A stretch of 64,000 nt of DNA from Stichopus chloronotus (lineage: Eukaryota > Echinodermata > Holothuroidea > Aspidochirotida > Stichopodidae), in contig CM037840.1 of the NCBI GenBank assembly GCA_021234535.1, positions 24,461,559-24,525,558 of the forward strand, given 5' to 3'. A program made the translations under genes and the position numbers. How positions within the stretch are numbered: the stretch's first letter is position 1; each line of letters opens with the position of its first letter. Of this stretch, positions 10,936-22,870 are shown piece after piece. Under the pieces are notes generated by a model. The model was given only the letters and a program-made list of their open reading frames with translations. It did not search any database and had not been told where the DNA came from.

Positions 10936-13900
10936 AAACCACATACATAGAAATAATAGTGGGTGTACTAAAGTAGGCACTTGATGTGAATTTTGTTATT
11001 TTCTCAAAGCAAGACTGGAAAGATATAAATTCATTGACTAGGACCATAAGGTGTGGTTTTCTCTCCTCATTTTATTCATGAAGATCAGTTCCATGTGAAA
11101 CGTAAACTTTACTTGATGGTTTTCTCTCCACTTTGCCATACATGCCGTTCAGCCATACAGCGGTGACACCCAACTATCCGTTTGCTCTCAAACTCTCAAA
11201 ACAAACATTAGAATTCTCATTTTGAAATTACCCTAAAGGATCATTCAGTTTTTCAGAGAGGAAAATTTCATAATAATGCAATTTAACAATCTTCGATCTG
11301 AGAAAGGCACGTGATATCTCCCCCCCCCCCCATCCCACCTCGCCCTCCTCACTCCGTCTATACAGACCTTTAAATGCAAAAAAAGAAAAAAAATCAAAAT
11401 GAATAAAATACACCATGGGGACAAAGTATAAGTATTGCATGTAATTAATAAAATGTAAGGGATTTTTACAATCCAAGAATTTACCGTCACTCTGTTTCGA
11501 TACATAACCCCTCACCCCCAGTTCTGGGTAAGTTTGTATGGTGTGTTCCCTCCTGAAGGCGAAGACTCCTCCCGTCTCAGTGTAGAAAACAACATTCTAA
11601 AAGAAAGAAGAGAGAAAAGTCGCGTTAAAAAAAGAAGTCACGTGATGGAGAGAGGTGAAACGGAAACAGTTCTGTTGTTTACATGTAAACAGCTCCCCCC
11701 CCCCCCTTTTCTGATTTCTGTGATTGCTATTATCGCTGAAGCTAATATCATGTCCTACTACTTTTATTCATACAGTGCAATATCGTTCACCAAACTGCAG
11801 GTTGTTCACCTCTCTAAAATGATCGAAACCTATAGCCGATCCAACGCCTTCTTTTGTTGATTCCAAACTCCAAAACAACAAACATCTGAGAATTTTTTTT
11901 ACAAAAAGGTGTTACGGGTCTAATTATCTTCAAACTAAGCCAGTGGTCATTTATATCTCCAGAGATGATTTTTCATTTCCTCAGGGAGAAGGAATCTCGT
12001 GATTTCTTTTTGTTACTGGTTGTTCCCATAGTAACCTTAGAGGAAGTCATATTCAATAAGAATATTGTCTTCAGAGAGCTTATATGTCACCGCATTTGTA
12101 ATCTAACACATAGCATACATATGTGAGCTTCCTTAATTATTGACTAGGAAGAAATGTTGAAATGGGGAACAATCAACATTGAATCTTATCCCAATTTAAT
12201 TCCCCCCCCCCCCCCCGGTTTTATCATCCCTCCACACACACTGCTCGAATACCGTTGAGGTACGAAAACATACACAATACACACAAGCTCTGCACCATAT
12301 TGCTCTGTTAATAGCTTTTAACATCCAATAATTTCCACCCTTATGAGACCTGAACAACCCGCCCCACCAACCATTCCTTAATTGTACATACAAAGTTTCG
12401 CGCTTGTTGCGTGCTTTCTCTTCTCTAACATTTGGACATATGAAGGCGGTATGGCAGTATGGACGGCATTTTAAAATGTCCAGAAATAGGCATATTATGT
12501 AGATCACGCTCTAATTTCAAAGAGAGAAAAATTCCCTGGAGTTTCTGGGGTAATCACGCTCTCACGTGACGAGTTGAAGCACCAGAAATCATAAACGAAA
12601 ATCTCATGACAACTTGTACGATGACTTCAGTGACACACGTTGACACTCCCAGATAAAGGAATTAGATAGAGCTTTGGAAGACTTAAGACTCTGTACACTA
12701 TCAATATAATGCTTTCTCGCTATTTATAGATAAGAGAATTGTGGCGTGGGTGGGCGGTGGGAGGGGAACTGGGGGTTGGCGTAGATCTAAGCAAGAGCAG
12801 GGAGTGGAGGATGAGGGTTTTTCTTCGAGGGGTGGTTTTTTCAGATAATATATGCCACTTAATGACGTAACCTTTTCTTGCTTAAGAAGGAAGTACACGA
12901 AATATGATACTACCATAGAATACGAGATGAACGTGAGGTGTAGGTGATTTAAGTGTAAGAAGCTGGGAGAAGATGTTAAAGTAAGCCATCCCAACGAATG
13001 CGGTTAGTTTTGTGAGAGTGAGATATGCAAGCTTTTGCTCCATTTGAAAACCCGCTCTTACATGATGTTACAACCGTGCTAAAGTGTTCAACAGACCCTC
13101 TTCTATGCCCGATTACACATGTATTACCTATGGACATGACACCTAATACCCCTTGCCAGGCAGGTCAAGAAAGCCTAGACTTTGGATTGACACACCTGAA
13201 TTACTTTAGAAGAACGACGTTTGATTGACCATGTGGATTATCACAGCATGAGGTGATAAAACTGACCTAGGGCGATGAAAATTTGCAACAGCTGAACCTC
13301 AGTAGAACAAAAGAAGAGTGAGGTTGAAGTGAATCCCATTTTAACGTACGAACAACGGCATGTAGGCAACACTGAGTCGAAGAATAATGCCACTGTCCAC
13401 ATCTTCTCACGTCCCTGTAGATTTGGAACTTCATCCTGTGTATTTTGAACTGATTCCAATCAAGGACAACAACAGATTGTCGGTAATCACCCCCCCCTTG
13501 TATTGACGTCACATAACAACAGAAGAGAGCCCCCCTCTGAGGATAATATAAGAATAATACATGTAACAAGACGAATAATATGTATCGCTGGACGCGCATT
13601 GATCGGATGGAAGCAGAACAACGTACACGTGGTTAGTGCTTGACCTCGAAGAGGGCGCTTCACTGTGACGTCATATGGAAGGTGTCCATTGAAACAATAC
13701 ACCAAAAGATGACTCGTGAAGGAAAGGGAAGACGTAACCAGATTTTATACGCTCATTTATTACTGAAAGGGAAGTTCCTCGTGGAAACTTTGACTACCCT
13801 ACCTTCTTCGAAAGAGAGGATCAGTCCTTACCCTTCAGAGAAGGTAGTTCCTGTTTTTGGTTGCTACCATCTGGATGACATTAACCCTATTACTAGCAGA

Positions 13901-16900
13901 AGCTGGAAACGTAATAAACCCATAGGATGCTGTTTTGATTGGCATCGAAACTGTAAAATCCGTCAACAAAAAAATTATTTAATACCCCAAAGTGAAGTAA
14001 TCACGTTTTATTCCACGAAGACTCTGCAAGGCTTATTGGCGGTTAACATTTTCCGCGACTATCCAAATGTGGCCATCTTAAATTATTAACTGACACTATA
14101 TTCGTTATTTCGTTTTATATTCAGTGGTTTCATCTCGCAAGGGGATGATCCCGATGGCAGCACGTCTGTCCCTTACATCAGATAAAACCCTAGTTACAAC
14201 ATGGAAGTATTACTTCCATGGTTACAAGACTAGGAGGATGAATTGATGCATTCCCCCCCCCTCATACAAATAGTCTGGTCTGAAAGGACGACAAAAATAC
14301 CACGTACCTATGACGATTTTACAAAATGTTCTCCCTCGGTTATTTCCCCCGAGGGATAGATGTTTTTTGGGAGGTTACAGAACACCTCCATTTTGTTTAC
14401 TGTCTCTAATCACGTATGGCTTAATGCTTTGGAAACAAAGCAGAAAAAGAGAAAAGAGAAATCAATAAACGTCAAGGCAATGGTGGTTACACTACTTACG
14501 AGAATTCGATTACTTTAATTGAGCTGAAACTTAATATCTTTAATCCGCAACAGATTCTCTGTCAAAAAGGAGTTTCCTCTTTGCTTTAGAAGGTAGGTTT
14601 TGTTTATCCTTTTTAAGTGAGCTGATGATATTTAAATCTACTAGGTAAGAATGATTTTGAATCATCTCAATAACATAGTGATGGCCGCCACAGTGTCTCC
14701 TAACAGAACTCTGTACGTGTTTGTTTTCCTTTACGCTTATAGAGATATCATGAAATGCTATCAAGTTCGACACTGGACTGCTACAAAAGAATGACCCCCC
14801 CTTCAAAAAAAAAAGCAAAAGAAGACGTGCTATCATCAAATTTAGGACGAAAGTTTGTTTGTTAGTCGACAAGGTATACCGTAGCTGTTTTGCCACATGT
14901 GCTAGTGTCGTAGACTATACCTAGTGAACAAGTGATGTGCATTGTGTAACAGATACCTCAAACTGCATATATATTGACATAAACTACAGTACTGTATTTT
15001 ATGATGATATGCCAAAGTAATAAAATGAATTAGATTAACTTGCTTTACGAATTACTGTATATACACTACCTGGCCCGTTCTCCGGCATGTATTATGTAAT
15101 CATCAGGAGTAGCGCGTTGTCATTATGTTTTAAGTCTGGAGTTAAAACAGCAACGACAACTTATAATGGGTAGGGCATATCAAATCAGTAAAAGGTTTCT
15201 TAGTGCAAGAGCTATATATTTCTGTTGGTTTACAGAAATCCCCCCCCCCCCACACCCCAAAAAGGAAATTAAGACCTTGGAGCTCTCAGCCTAGGCAGAG
15301 TGTAATCTATATCAAATTTTGTTGTTTAAGTTTACTGTTCAGTTTTCCTTTAGTGACGACCATTTACTTGTCTACGAAGTGAATAAACAGCACTATGATT
15401 CCATCTCAAGTAGATGAATTACTTTATTTTGTATTTGGACTGTAGGACTTGAAATGGCTTTGGGTTTCATCATTCCTCGCCATAACTGTTCATGGCCCAT
15501 GTGAATATGTAATGCATTATTATAGGTGCATAGTTTTATTGATATACACCCCTACACTACACAGAGCCCCCCCCCCCCCCAACACACCCACACGCAGATC
15601 CCCTGTCAACGCTGCCTCTCGTACTTAGAAGTTTTGTTCTCGTTTTGAAGTCCCTCTAGTTTGGCACACGGGCGTGATAATAAATCATAATTTTTTCACT
15701 GTCTCGAAGTAGACCTTGCCGGCCTTTATTTGATTGAAGGAAAACTTAGAGCAAAATGCCAATGATATTCTCCACTGCTTAAGATCTCTGTTCCTCACAG
15801 AATCTTTTTTAATGGCTGTAATCCCAGTGAAATGTATGTTTCTCATGGAATAAGAAAATTGTCTTTGTAGCATGTTCACAGAACGGTTTCTGCCAAATCA
15901 CAGTTGAAAATCTTTCCGTACCTTAAGGACAGAACTCTTATGCTGGAATCGACGGTAAGGAAATACCAAAGTGCAGTTTTTGTTTTTACTCAGAATAGAG
16001 TATTTTCTTTCTTATTTAATGCAGCTTGATGTGCCACTTAATGTATATCTGTCCTTCATTTCACCTTCGGTGCTCATCGCCTTGGGCAGATAACCCATTT
16101 TGGGGTTTGGCGCTTTATAAATGAATATTATTATTAGCATGATAGTTATATCGTGGATTTTCTATTATCATAGTTGGTTTGTTAACAGGGGCGTGTTTAG
16201 GGGATGGGACCTCCCCATCCATAAGAGTTGATTGTTTTTTAACTTGATAAAACAGTACAAAGCCCTGTCCAATTAGCGCACTGGGCCTATGTGATGTGTC
16301 AGTGAAACGTTGTACATTTTTTTTCGACCTCAAAATACTAGCACTCCTATGAAGAGTGACTTCATTCTCTTCAACAGAATTTTGGCATCGTAATAATATT
16401 ACAGCTCATATGGACCACAGTATAACTTCAGACACTACCAGGAGTAATGTCCTCTGTGGTTACTCATGAACACTACCTCGACGTGGATTGCTAACTTCAG
16501 TCTATTGCCAAGGTAATCAGGCCCACAGAAAAACTGATTTCTACTTTCAAGTGACTTCAGCTCCCACAATCAATGGCTTTTGAGCCATAACTCACTGCAC
16601 CGTTAGTGTCTTACTCGAGGTGATGCGATTGATTTGGATGGAAATTTTGGGTGATATGGAGGAAAAAAGTAACTCATACAAGAAAAGAAATTATCATCCC
16701 GCTAAGTGGAACTATCAATTTGAAACCTATTCTATGGAGAACATAGCGTGACTGCAGTTGAGACACATAAAGTGAAAGAAAAAGACATATCGTATACCTT
16801 CGTTACGAAATAAGACTGTCAAATAGATTTCACTTTCTAGATTGCTATATTTGCGACAAACTCAGTGACAGAGACAGTAGCACACGGCTTAATAGAATAG

Positions 16901-17169
16901 CCCATACTACAACACTGGGATTAATTCCACTGTTTTTGACGAAAGTTTTAAGTTGTTTTAAATAATAACACTCATGGCATGCAGTAACAACCTCTCTCTA
17001 CCCTCTGACGGCAACATACCCTGTAACAGACAGAAGGACAAAACTGAGACAAGTAACACTTTTTATCAGTCATCTCGTACGAAAAGCACAAACAGTTGCA
17101 GCATTTTCTATAAAGTGAGACCTGCTTGTTAAAAAAAAAATAAAATCTGTAAAGGGGAAGGGAAATCCT
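10936..17169. other. No gene supported; many C-tracts
   Basis: C-homopolymers of 8 or more sit at 11320-11331, 11695-11706, 12202-12216, 13490-13497, 14253-14261, 15240-15251 and 15567-15580. A 149-codon plus-strand frame at 13640-14089 is the longest non-repeat frame. It has no recognisable domain, signal peptide or splice context and I do not call it. Two perfect TGACGTCA palindromes occur at 13504 and 13668. A short hairpin (CATGGAAG/CTTCCATG) occurs near 14201-14221. Confidence 0.45.
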
Positions 17170-18030
17170 CTCAGCTTAGAACTTCCCCCCCCCCCCCATC
17201 AGTTGTTTATTCGAATCACTATGACCTGGGGAATGTCGAAGGCTTGGACGGGGAGGATGTGCCAGGGGGAAAAAAGAAAAAGAATTACCTCGAAGGGTCA
17301 CAAAGGAATCACAAAGGAAGAAGAAAAGTAAAAATCTGAAAAATAGGAATTCTTGAAGAAATATTCAATTCGAAATAATAACTAAAATTCTAGCATCAAA
17401 TGTAGCACAATTTTGCATCTGGTCCACCCTATGTTAGAAAGAAAATTTTCCAATGGGAAGGGGGGGGGGGGATTCCCTCAAGGTCAGTAACAAAGGTCAA
17501 TACAAATTACTATGACCAAGCAGAGTTGTTGCTTGGGTCCGAGGACTGTGCCAAATGAAAAAAATCTCAATTACCCAGGAAAAAGGTTTAAAAATATTTA
17601 ATTAACAGAGCAAAATGAAAAAAATAAAAGAGGAATGCCTAGAAATATATATATCTAGCATCAATTGTAGCACCATTTTGCCTGTAAGAAGCCCTTTGTT
17701 GAGGGGACACCCCTCCCCTTTGATCCCTCTCCATGACCAGTCTTTTATACAAATCAATATGAACTGGACAGAGGTGTGGCTGAGGTGCAAGGGCTGTGCC
17801 AGATGACAAAAATCTCAATTACCCACAAAATGTTTAAGAAGAAATATTTCACCCATCAAGGTTTAAAAAATAAGATCATTACTTACAAGGTAAGACTTTC
17901 TGAAGATATATTCAATCCAAATATAGCATTAAATGTAGCACTAGTTTGCATCTAGCCCATCCTGTGTTAGGGAAAGCCCCCTCTCCTTTGACCTTTGGCG
18001 ATCAGCCATCATCCTGCCGCCCCCCCCCCC
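17170..18030. repeat. Three-copy diverged tandem repeat, ~266-bp period
   Basis: Three successive units share, in order, a C/G tract, an 'aggactgtgcca(a/g)atga' block, a 'ctcaattaccca' block, and a 'tagcatcaaatgtagcac..ttttgc' block. The last block starts at 17391, 17656 and 17924, giving periods of 265 and 268. The units have diverged by many substitutions and indels, so the duplication is old. No coding potential is conserved between units. Confidence 0.8.
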
Positions 18031-18206
18031 TTCTGCCAAATCATGGATCCGTCTCTGTTTAATGTGAAGACATGAAAGGAAACTAAACCTGAAAGTGGTT
18101 CTCTTACATTAATTAGTCGTCAAATTCTGTCAAACGTACTCATGAATATTCATCAGATATTACACACTTTTTTCTACCCATGGATACTTTACGTGTATTG
18201 TATACA

Positions 18207-18258
18207 ATATATATATATATACATATATACACATATACATATATATATATATATATAT
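18207..18258. repeat. (TA)n microsatellite with CA interruptions
   Basis: Alternating TA with a few CA interruptions in the middle. The overlapping frame of alternating Ile/Tyr is a translation artefact. Confidence 0.95.
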
Positions 18259-18259
18259 T

Positions 18260-20240
18260 CATGGTCATTTCTCGTGGATTCAACACGTTCATCAAGCTCG
18301 ATGATGATTTTCAGTAAAGTCAATTGTTTAGGTCCAATTTAAATAAAAGATTAATGCCATTTGGATGCCGAGTAACCAGTGAAGGTAATGCCACCACCTA
18401 ATGTGTCACTCAGTTGCAAGGACTTTGACTCTTATCGGTCGTTTACTTTTTACGGTCATCGCCCGTGCTGTCTAAATTTTCAAATTCTACCGTTCCACAA
18501 TTTACTCTGCTTAAGGAGCTGTAGAACTGTTAAAGATTGATCAGTGAGCTTCGTGGGGGAGTTACTGCTTTGCATTCAGCACGTACGAACCTCGATAAGA
18601 ATATTTTACTGCTAATTGAAGTACAACATATAAGAAAAGACCACCGAACGTTGCAACTTCGGTTTGTTAAGAAATAAACACGGGACTGTAACTACCAATA
18701 ACTCACAATGTACTTTATATGGAAGATTACGCGGTGTTGATATGTCAGACATCGTAGCAAAATCGTTACCATGATGAAAACAACTACATACATTTGTAAA
18801 GTATGTGACAATACCTGGCAAAATGCCAATAATATATATCACGAAATAAGACGTGTATTGATATAAATTACAGAAAAAGTTTTGTCAGTGTTTGAAACAA
18901 AGCACACTTTTAGTGATGGTTGGTTTCAACTTTCTCGGTTGTAGACACGACTCAAATTGTAAGCATATACCATCATTGTCGGGAACTTGGATCGAGTCAG
19001 TGCAATCTCTTATCGTAATTTAAAAAAAAAGGAAAGAAAGATGCAAGGTTATCTTCCCTCGCTCAATTACATTAAAAATATTCTGATCCCAACAACGCTT
19101 TCACACGTGTCAGACACAAAAACGAGATAAACCTCTACTCCAAGTCCTTAATACACAAAGGAAGAGTTGCAACAAAAGAAACAAACCTGGTTGCCTTTGT
19201 TATTTTTACTCACTGAATTCATTTTAAAATGAAAAATAATTGAAAGAAAAATAAACTCGGCGACAGATACGCTGACAAATTTGACAAATTTTTGTGTACA
19301 ATCATAACCAGCGAAACTCATGAATCAAATAAAGCAGGCTTCAAGAAAAACGAAAGGAAAAATAATTCATGGATTTTATCACGGCAACATCAATCATTTT
19401 TGTAAATACATTTGTCAAATTGGAGAAAGCCAGGACTTTTTAATGAATTAGAAATCAAAAAGGTAGCTTTGGATCAGGTATTTCTTTGACGAATGCAGAC
19501 AGAAACTTTAACAGATCAATGAAAACGATGTCTTCCAACGATTGCGCTTACATCCTCGTACACTACTCATCACATCGCGTTCAGACAATGAACTACACGG
19601 TAGTCCACTAAGAAAGGAATGCCAAGAATTCGCAGTTATAAATATTGACAGAAACTACGCATCTCTAGTGCAAGACTTAATATTTTATAAAATATGGGAG
19701 AAATAATCAAAGGAGTAAGCATCCGAACTATTAGAAATAAGTATTTATAGCGCTGAACTTCAATTTATGGAAGAATGTTGACAATTGAAATACTTGCTTA
19801 GAAACCTAAGTCGTAATGATTATTTTATTTCCGAGAATTTCATGTGTCATACCTCCAAAAGCTGGTTTCATCACTAACCGTCGTGAATACATTATTTAAA
19901 ATCTGTCAACCTTCTGCCTAAATGTAGCCCCATTTTCGGTGCTCACCAAACTGATCGGTACTTTTGGCTGTTCGAAATCCGTGGCCAAAAGAAATCCCAA
20001 TCATACTTAAATGACAAATTTACATAGAATACATCAAACTATGAAAAGTTCGTTTACACTTTCACTATAGCAAGTTTACTGTAAAGGAGTAAACAATGCG
20101 TAAACAATGCATTTCAATATTGAACAGTTACCCTATGAATATTGGTCAATATGATTGAATATAATGTGAATTGTTCATGCCACAAAGAAAGATAAAAAGC
20201 TCATCATCCGTTTCCTTGACTACGATAGTTTTTTAACCTT
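18260..20240. other. No gene seen
   Basis: AT-rich unique-looking sequence without splice-bounded exons, RNA genes or element reading frames that I can support. Confidence 0.5.
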
Positions 20241-20241
20241 T

Positions 20242-20672
20242 CTACTTGTAGCACAATTAAAATTTACATTTCATTGTGAAAATGTGTTAAAAAATCATCA
20301 ACAGAGTGAGTATGTTTTAATATTGAAGTTCATCTACTTAAGATGTATCATTGTATATAACATGTTATGTTATAACATGTAATATAACGGAATATAACGT
20401 ATAATATATAACTTATAATATAACAATGAGTATAACATGTATGAGTATAGCTTTTTTGTGGAGGCTATCTACTTGTAGAACAATTTAAATTTAAATGTCA
20501 TTGCGAGATTGTGTTCAAAATCATCGACAACTTAAGTGAGCTTTTATTATTGAAGCTCATCTGTTGAAGATGTATCATTGTGCATAACATAACATATTAC
20601 TGTTATAACATGTAAATAAGGTGATATAACATACACTATATAACTTATAATATAGCAATGAGTATAACATTG
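20242..20672. repeat. Two-copy diverged tandem duplication, 227-bp period
   Basis: The first copy begins at 20242 and the second at 20469, both with CTACTTGTAG. Each runs through a shared 'gatgtatcattgt', then an ATAACATGTTATG-type palindromic stretch, then 'ataacttataatata(a/g)caatgagtataacat'. The 3' half is rich in ATAAC words that could themselves be an expanded pentamer. No coding content. Confidence 0.85.
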
Positions 20673-22801
20673 AATATAAAAATACTTTTGTTGAAAAGTA
20701 CAGTGTTGACGGTAGCACAACTTGATGTTAAGAAGAAAATGAAGTGTAAACCAGTGTAGTTACTTAAAAGATCGTAGAATTTTATCCAGTGGTTGTTTTT
20801 GCACTTGAAAATAACTACTACGGCTAACAATATGATAATAAAAGCAAAATCTACCGTACCCTGACATATGCAAATAGAGCAATGGCTCTCCACAGTTTTC
20901 ATGTTTAATGTGTACTGACACATTGTAAATATCAGTGATGTAACTTCTCTTTGCTGACCGTAAGCAAAGTTGACGGTTGAGGTTACCAAAGTGATGTTAC
21001 AATTTATTGTACCACATCTATCAGTAGGAGTTACTTCTATGAAAGTGGTAAATAAATTTTATACAGTAATTGCAAAAATAGTCCGTGATTAATTCTGCTG
21101 TGCTTACTCTTTAAACTCTTAACTATGTTTTTAATTGTTTATTTGGTGTTTTTCAAGTTAACTGTTTTTAAAATAAACACGTAACTTATAGGTTACAAAC
21201 GTACATATCAATAGATTGTGGTTTGTATGATATTAAGTATGCGATAGACTTGATCTATTACCAAATGCAACTTAAAATTGATCAGACCTTACATGAAATT
21301 ACTCATGAGCCGATTGGTTGAATGTGTGATTGATTGATTAATTGATTGATTGGTGATTGATTGAGGACGAGTGACTATGGATAATGGACCAAAAGGGTGT
21401 ACCGCTATTAGAAATACATTTCATTTTGCACTTTAGTCAAATGAAAACTTGCATAACAACCATAAAAATGACTTTTTTTTTACTGTCACTAAACTTTGTT
21501 TACGGTTCATTCCGCAAACGCCCGTCTGTAGTCTTCAACAGCGGTTGAATGATTCCTCCTTTTCTGAGGGCAGTGCACTCACTTCCGCCAGGAAATTTTT
21601 TGCAGTTTATGGTTACAACGTTGCTACCTTTTGTATTTAAGACGATATAGTTCACTCAACGAATGTTATTATTAGTTTTGGCTGCTAGTCGAAATGTGTA
21701 TTTCCACCACAAGAATAAAGGTTATATGAATAAACAGACCATCTCAGCAAAATCTGAATCTCTTAAAAATTGCATATTCGCAAAAGTAAACAGCCCGGTG
21801 ATAGTCAATATGAAACTATTCATACGAAACAAAAATGGGTAGGCTAAGCATGACTGCTACTAACAATATCCTAAATAGTGAAGAAGGTCAATATGTTTAT
21901 ATAGAAAACAAGAAAGAATGCCAAAAAATAGCATAGCTGGTTGATTGATGGAGTACAAAATATACGAATTTATTCGAATAATCGAATTTCGGAATTTATT
22001 CTCGTATTCTGTATATATAGGAATGTTGATAGAAAGTTTTTCAAGCAATTGAAGTATAATCATTAGCTTGGGTTCTGCCAACATCTGATCACTTACTCTG
22101 ATTACTTACTTATCTCAAAAGTAGGAAGTACATGGTATTGCACAATAAACATCACAAATATCATGGCGTATCGGACGCCAAATATTTGCGATCTCCCAGA
22201 GACGCATAAATTAATGCAAATGAGTTCACACGTGCGTCACGATGCAGTAAGTAAATTGCGGATGTTTTTACGTTGTTATGTTTCCTCAACAGAAAAAAAA
22301 AATCAATCTATGCCTTGGTACATCATTTCTGTATACTAAGTTACATCCGCAACCATCTTCACATCGACTTTACTTGAACGGAGCAGGTGATGCCCCCTCA
22401 TAAGTGGAATCATTTTTGCACCCCCCGTGAATATTTCATTACAAGAACGTTATCAAATCTGTGACGCATACATTGGCATTCCTGATCAAATTCAGTGTAA
22501 AACACGCATGTTTGTAACTTGTTTGTAATGTAATTTTTGTCATGATAAATACTCCTTACATATATATAATATATGTATATATTGAGGGTTTGTGGGGTAT
22601 AGCGTCATTCAAGTGCAACACGTTTGCATGTATTCATGGTTCGAGAGGTTGACAACCTTTTATTAGGCATAATTCGTCTTTACGAGCTCCCTCCGTCGAC
22701 GAAAGTGTTCACTAACCTGTTAATTGTTTGTCCCCCTTACGAGGTGTGCATTAATTTGTATTAAATTTGCTTACATATCTTAAAATAAAACTCCTTTGCA
22801 G
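20673..22801. other. No gene; (TGAT)n at 21312-21366
   Basis: Contains a short TGAT tetranucleotide repeat. The remainder is AT-rich with no supported feature. It would be intron if the exon at 22802 is real. Confidence 0.5.
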
Positions 22802-22870
22802 CCAATTACAGATAGCTACTATGCACCATATGTTGAATTAGACGACGAGCTACTGTGGGAACGTAAAATG
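22802..22870 (+). CDS. Candidate internal exon, unknown gene
   Basis: A 69-nt segment is bounded by an acceptor (CTCCTTTGCAG, AG at 22800-22801) and a strong donor (ATG followed by GTAGGT, from 22871). Only one of its three frames is open. It encodes 23 residues from PITDSYYAPY to LLWERKM and is phase 0 at both ends. The acidic stretch (VELDDELLWE) is unlike the random translations around it. Size, borders and a single open phase-0 frame are what a short metazoan exon looks like. I could not find partner exons nearby with certainty and do not recognise the family. A chance coincidence of splice-like words remains possible. Confidence 0.4.

Noticed and set aside
10577..11047. 156-codon minus-strand frame, Cys/Val/Ser-rich
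   Set aside because: It is the translation of a CAGA/CATA simple repeat; no domain or splice context.
13640..14089. 149-codon plus-strand open frame
   Set aside because: No signal peptide, domain, repeat or splice border; plausible as a chance frame in 64 kb of six-frame sequence.
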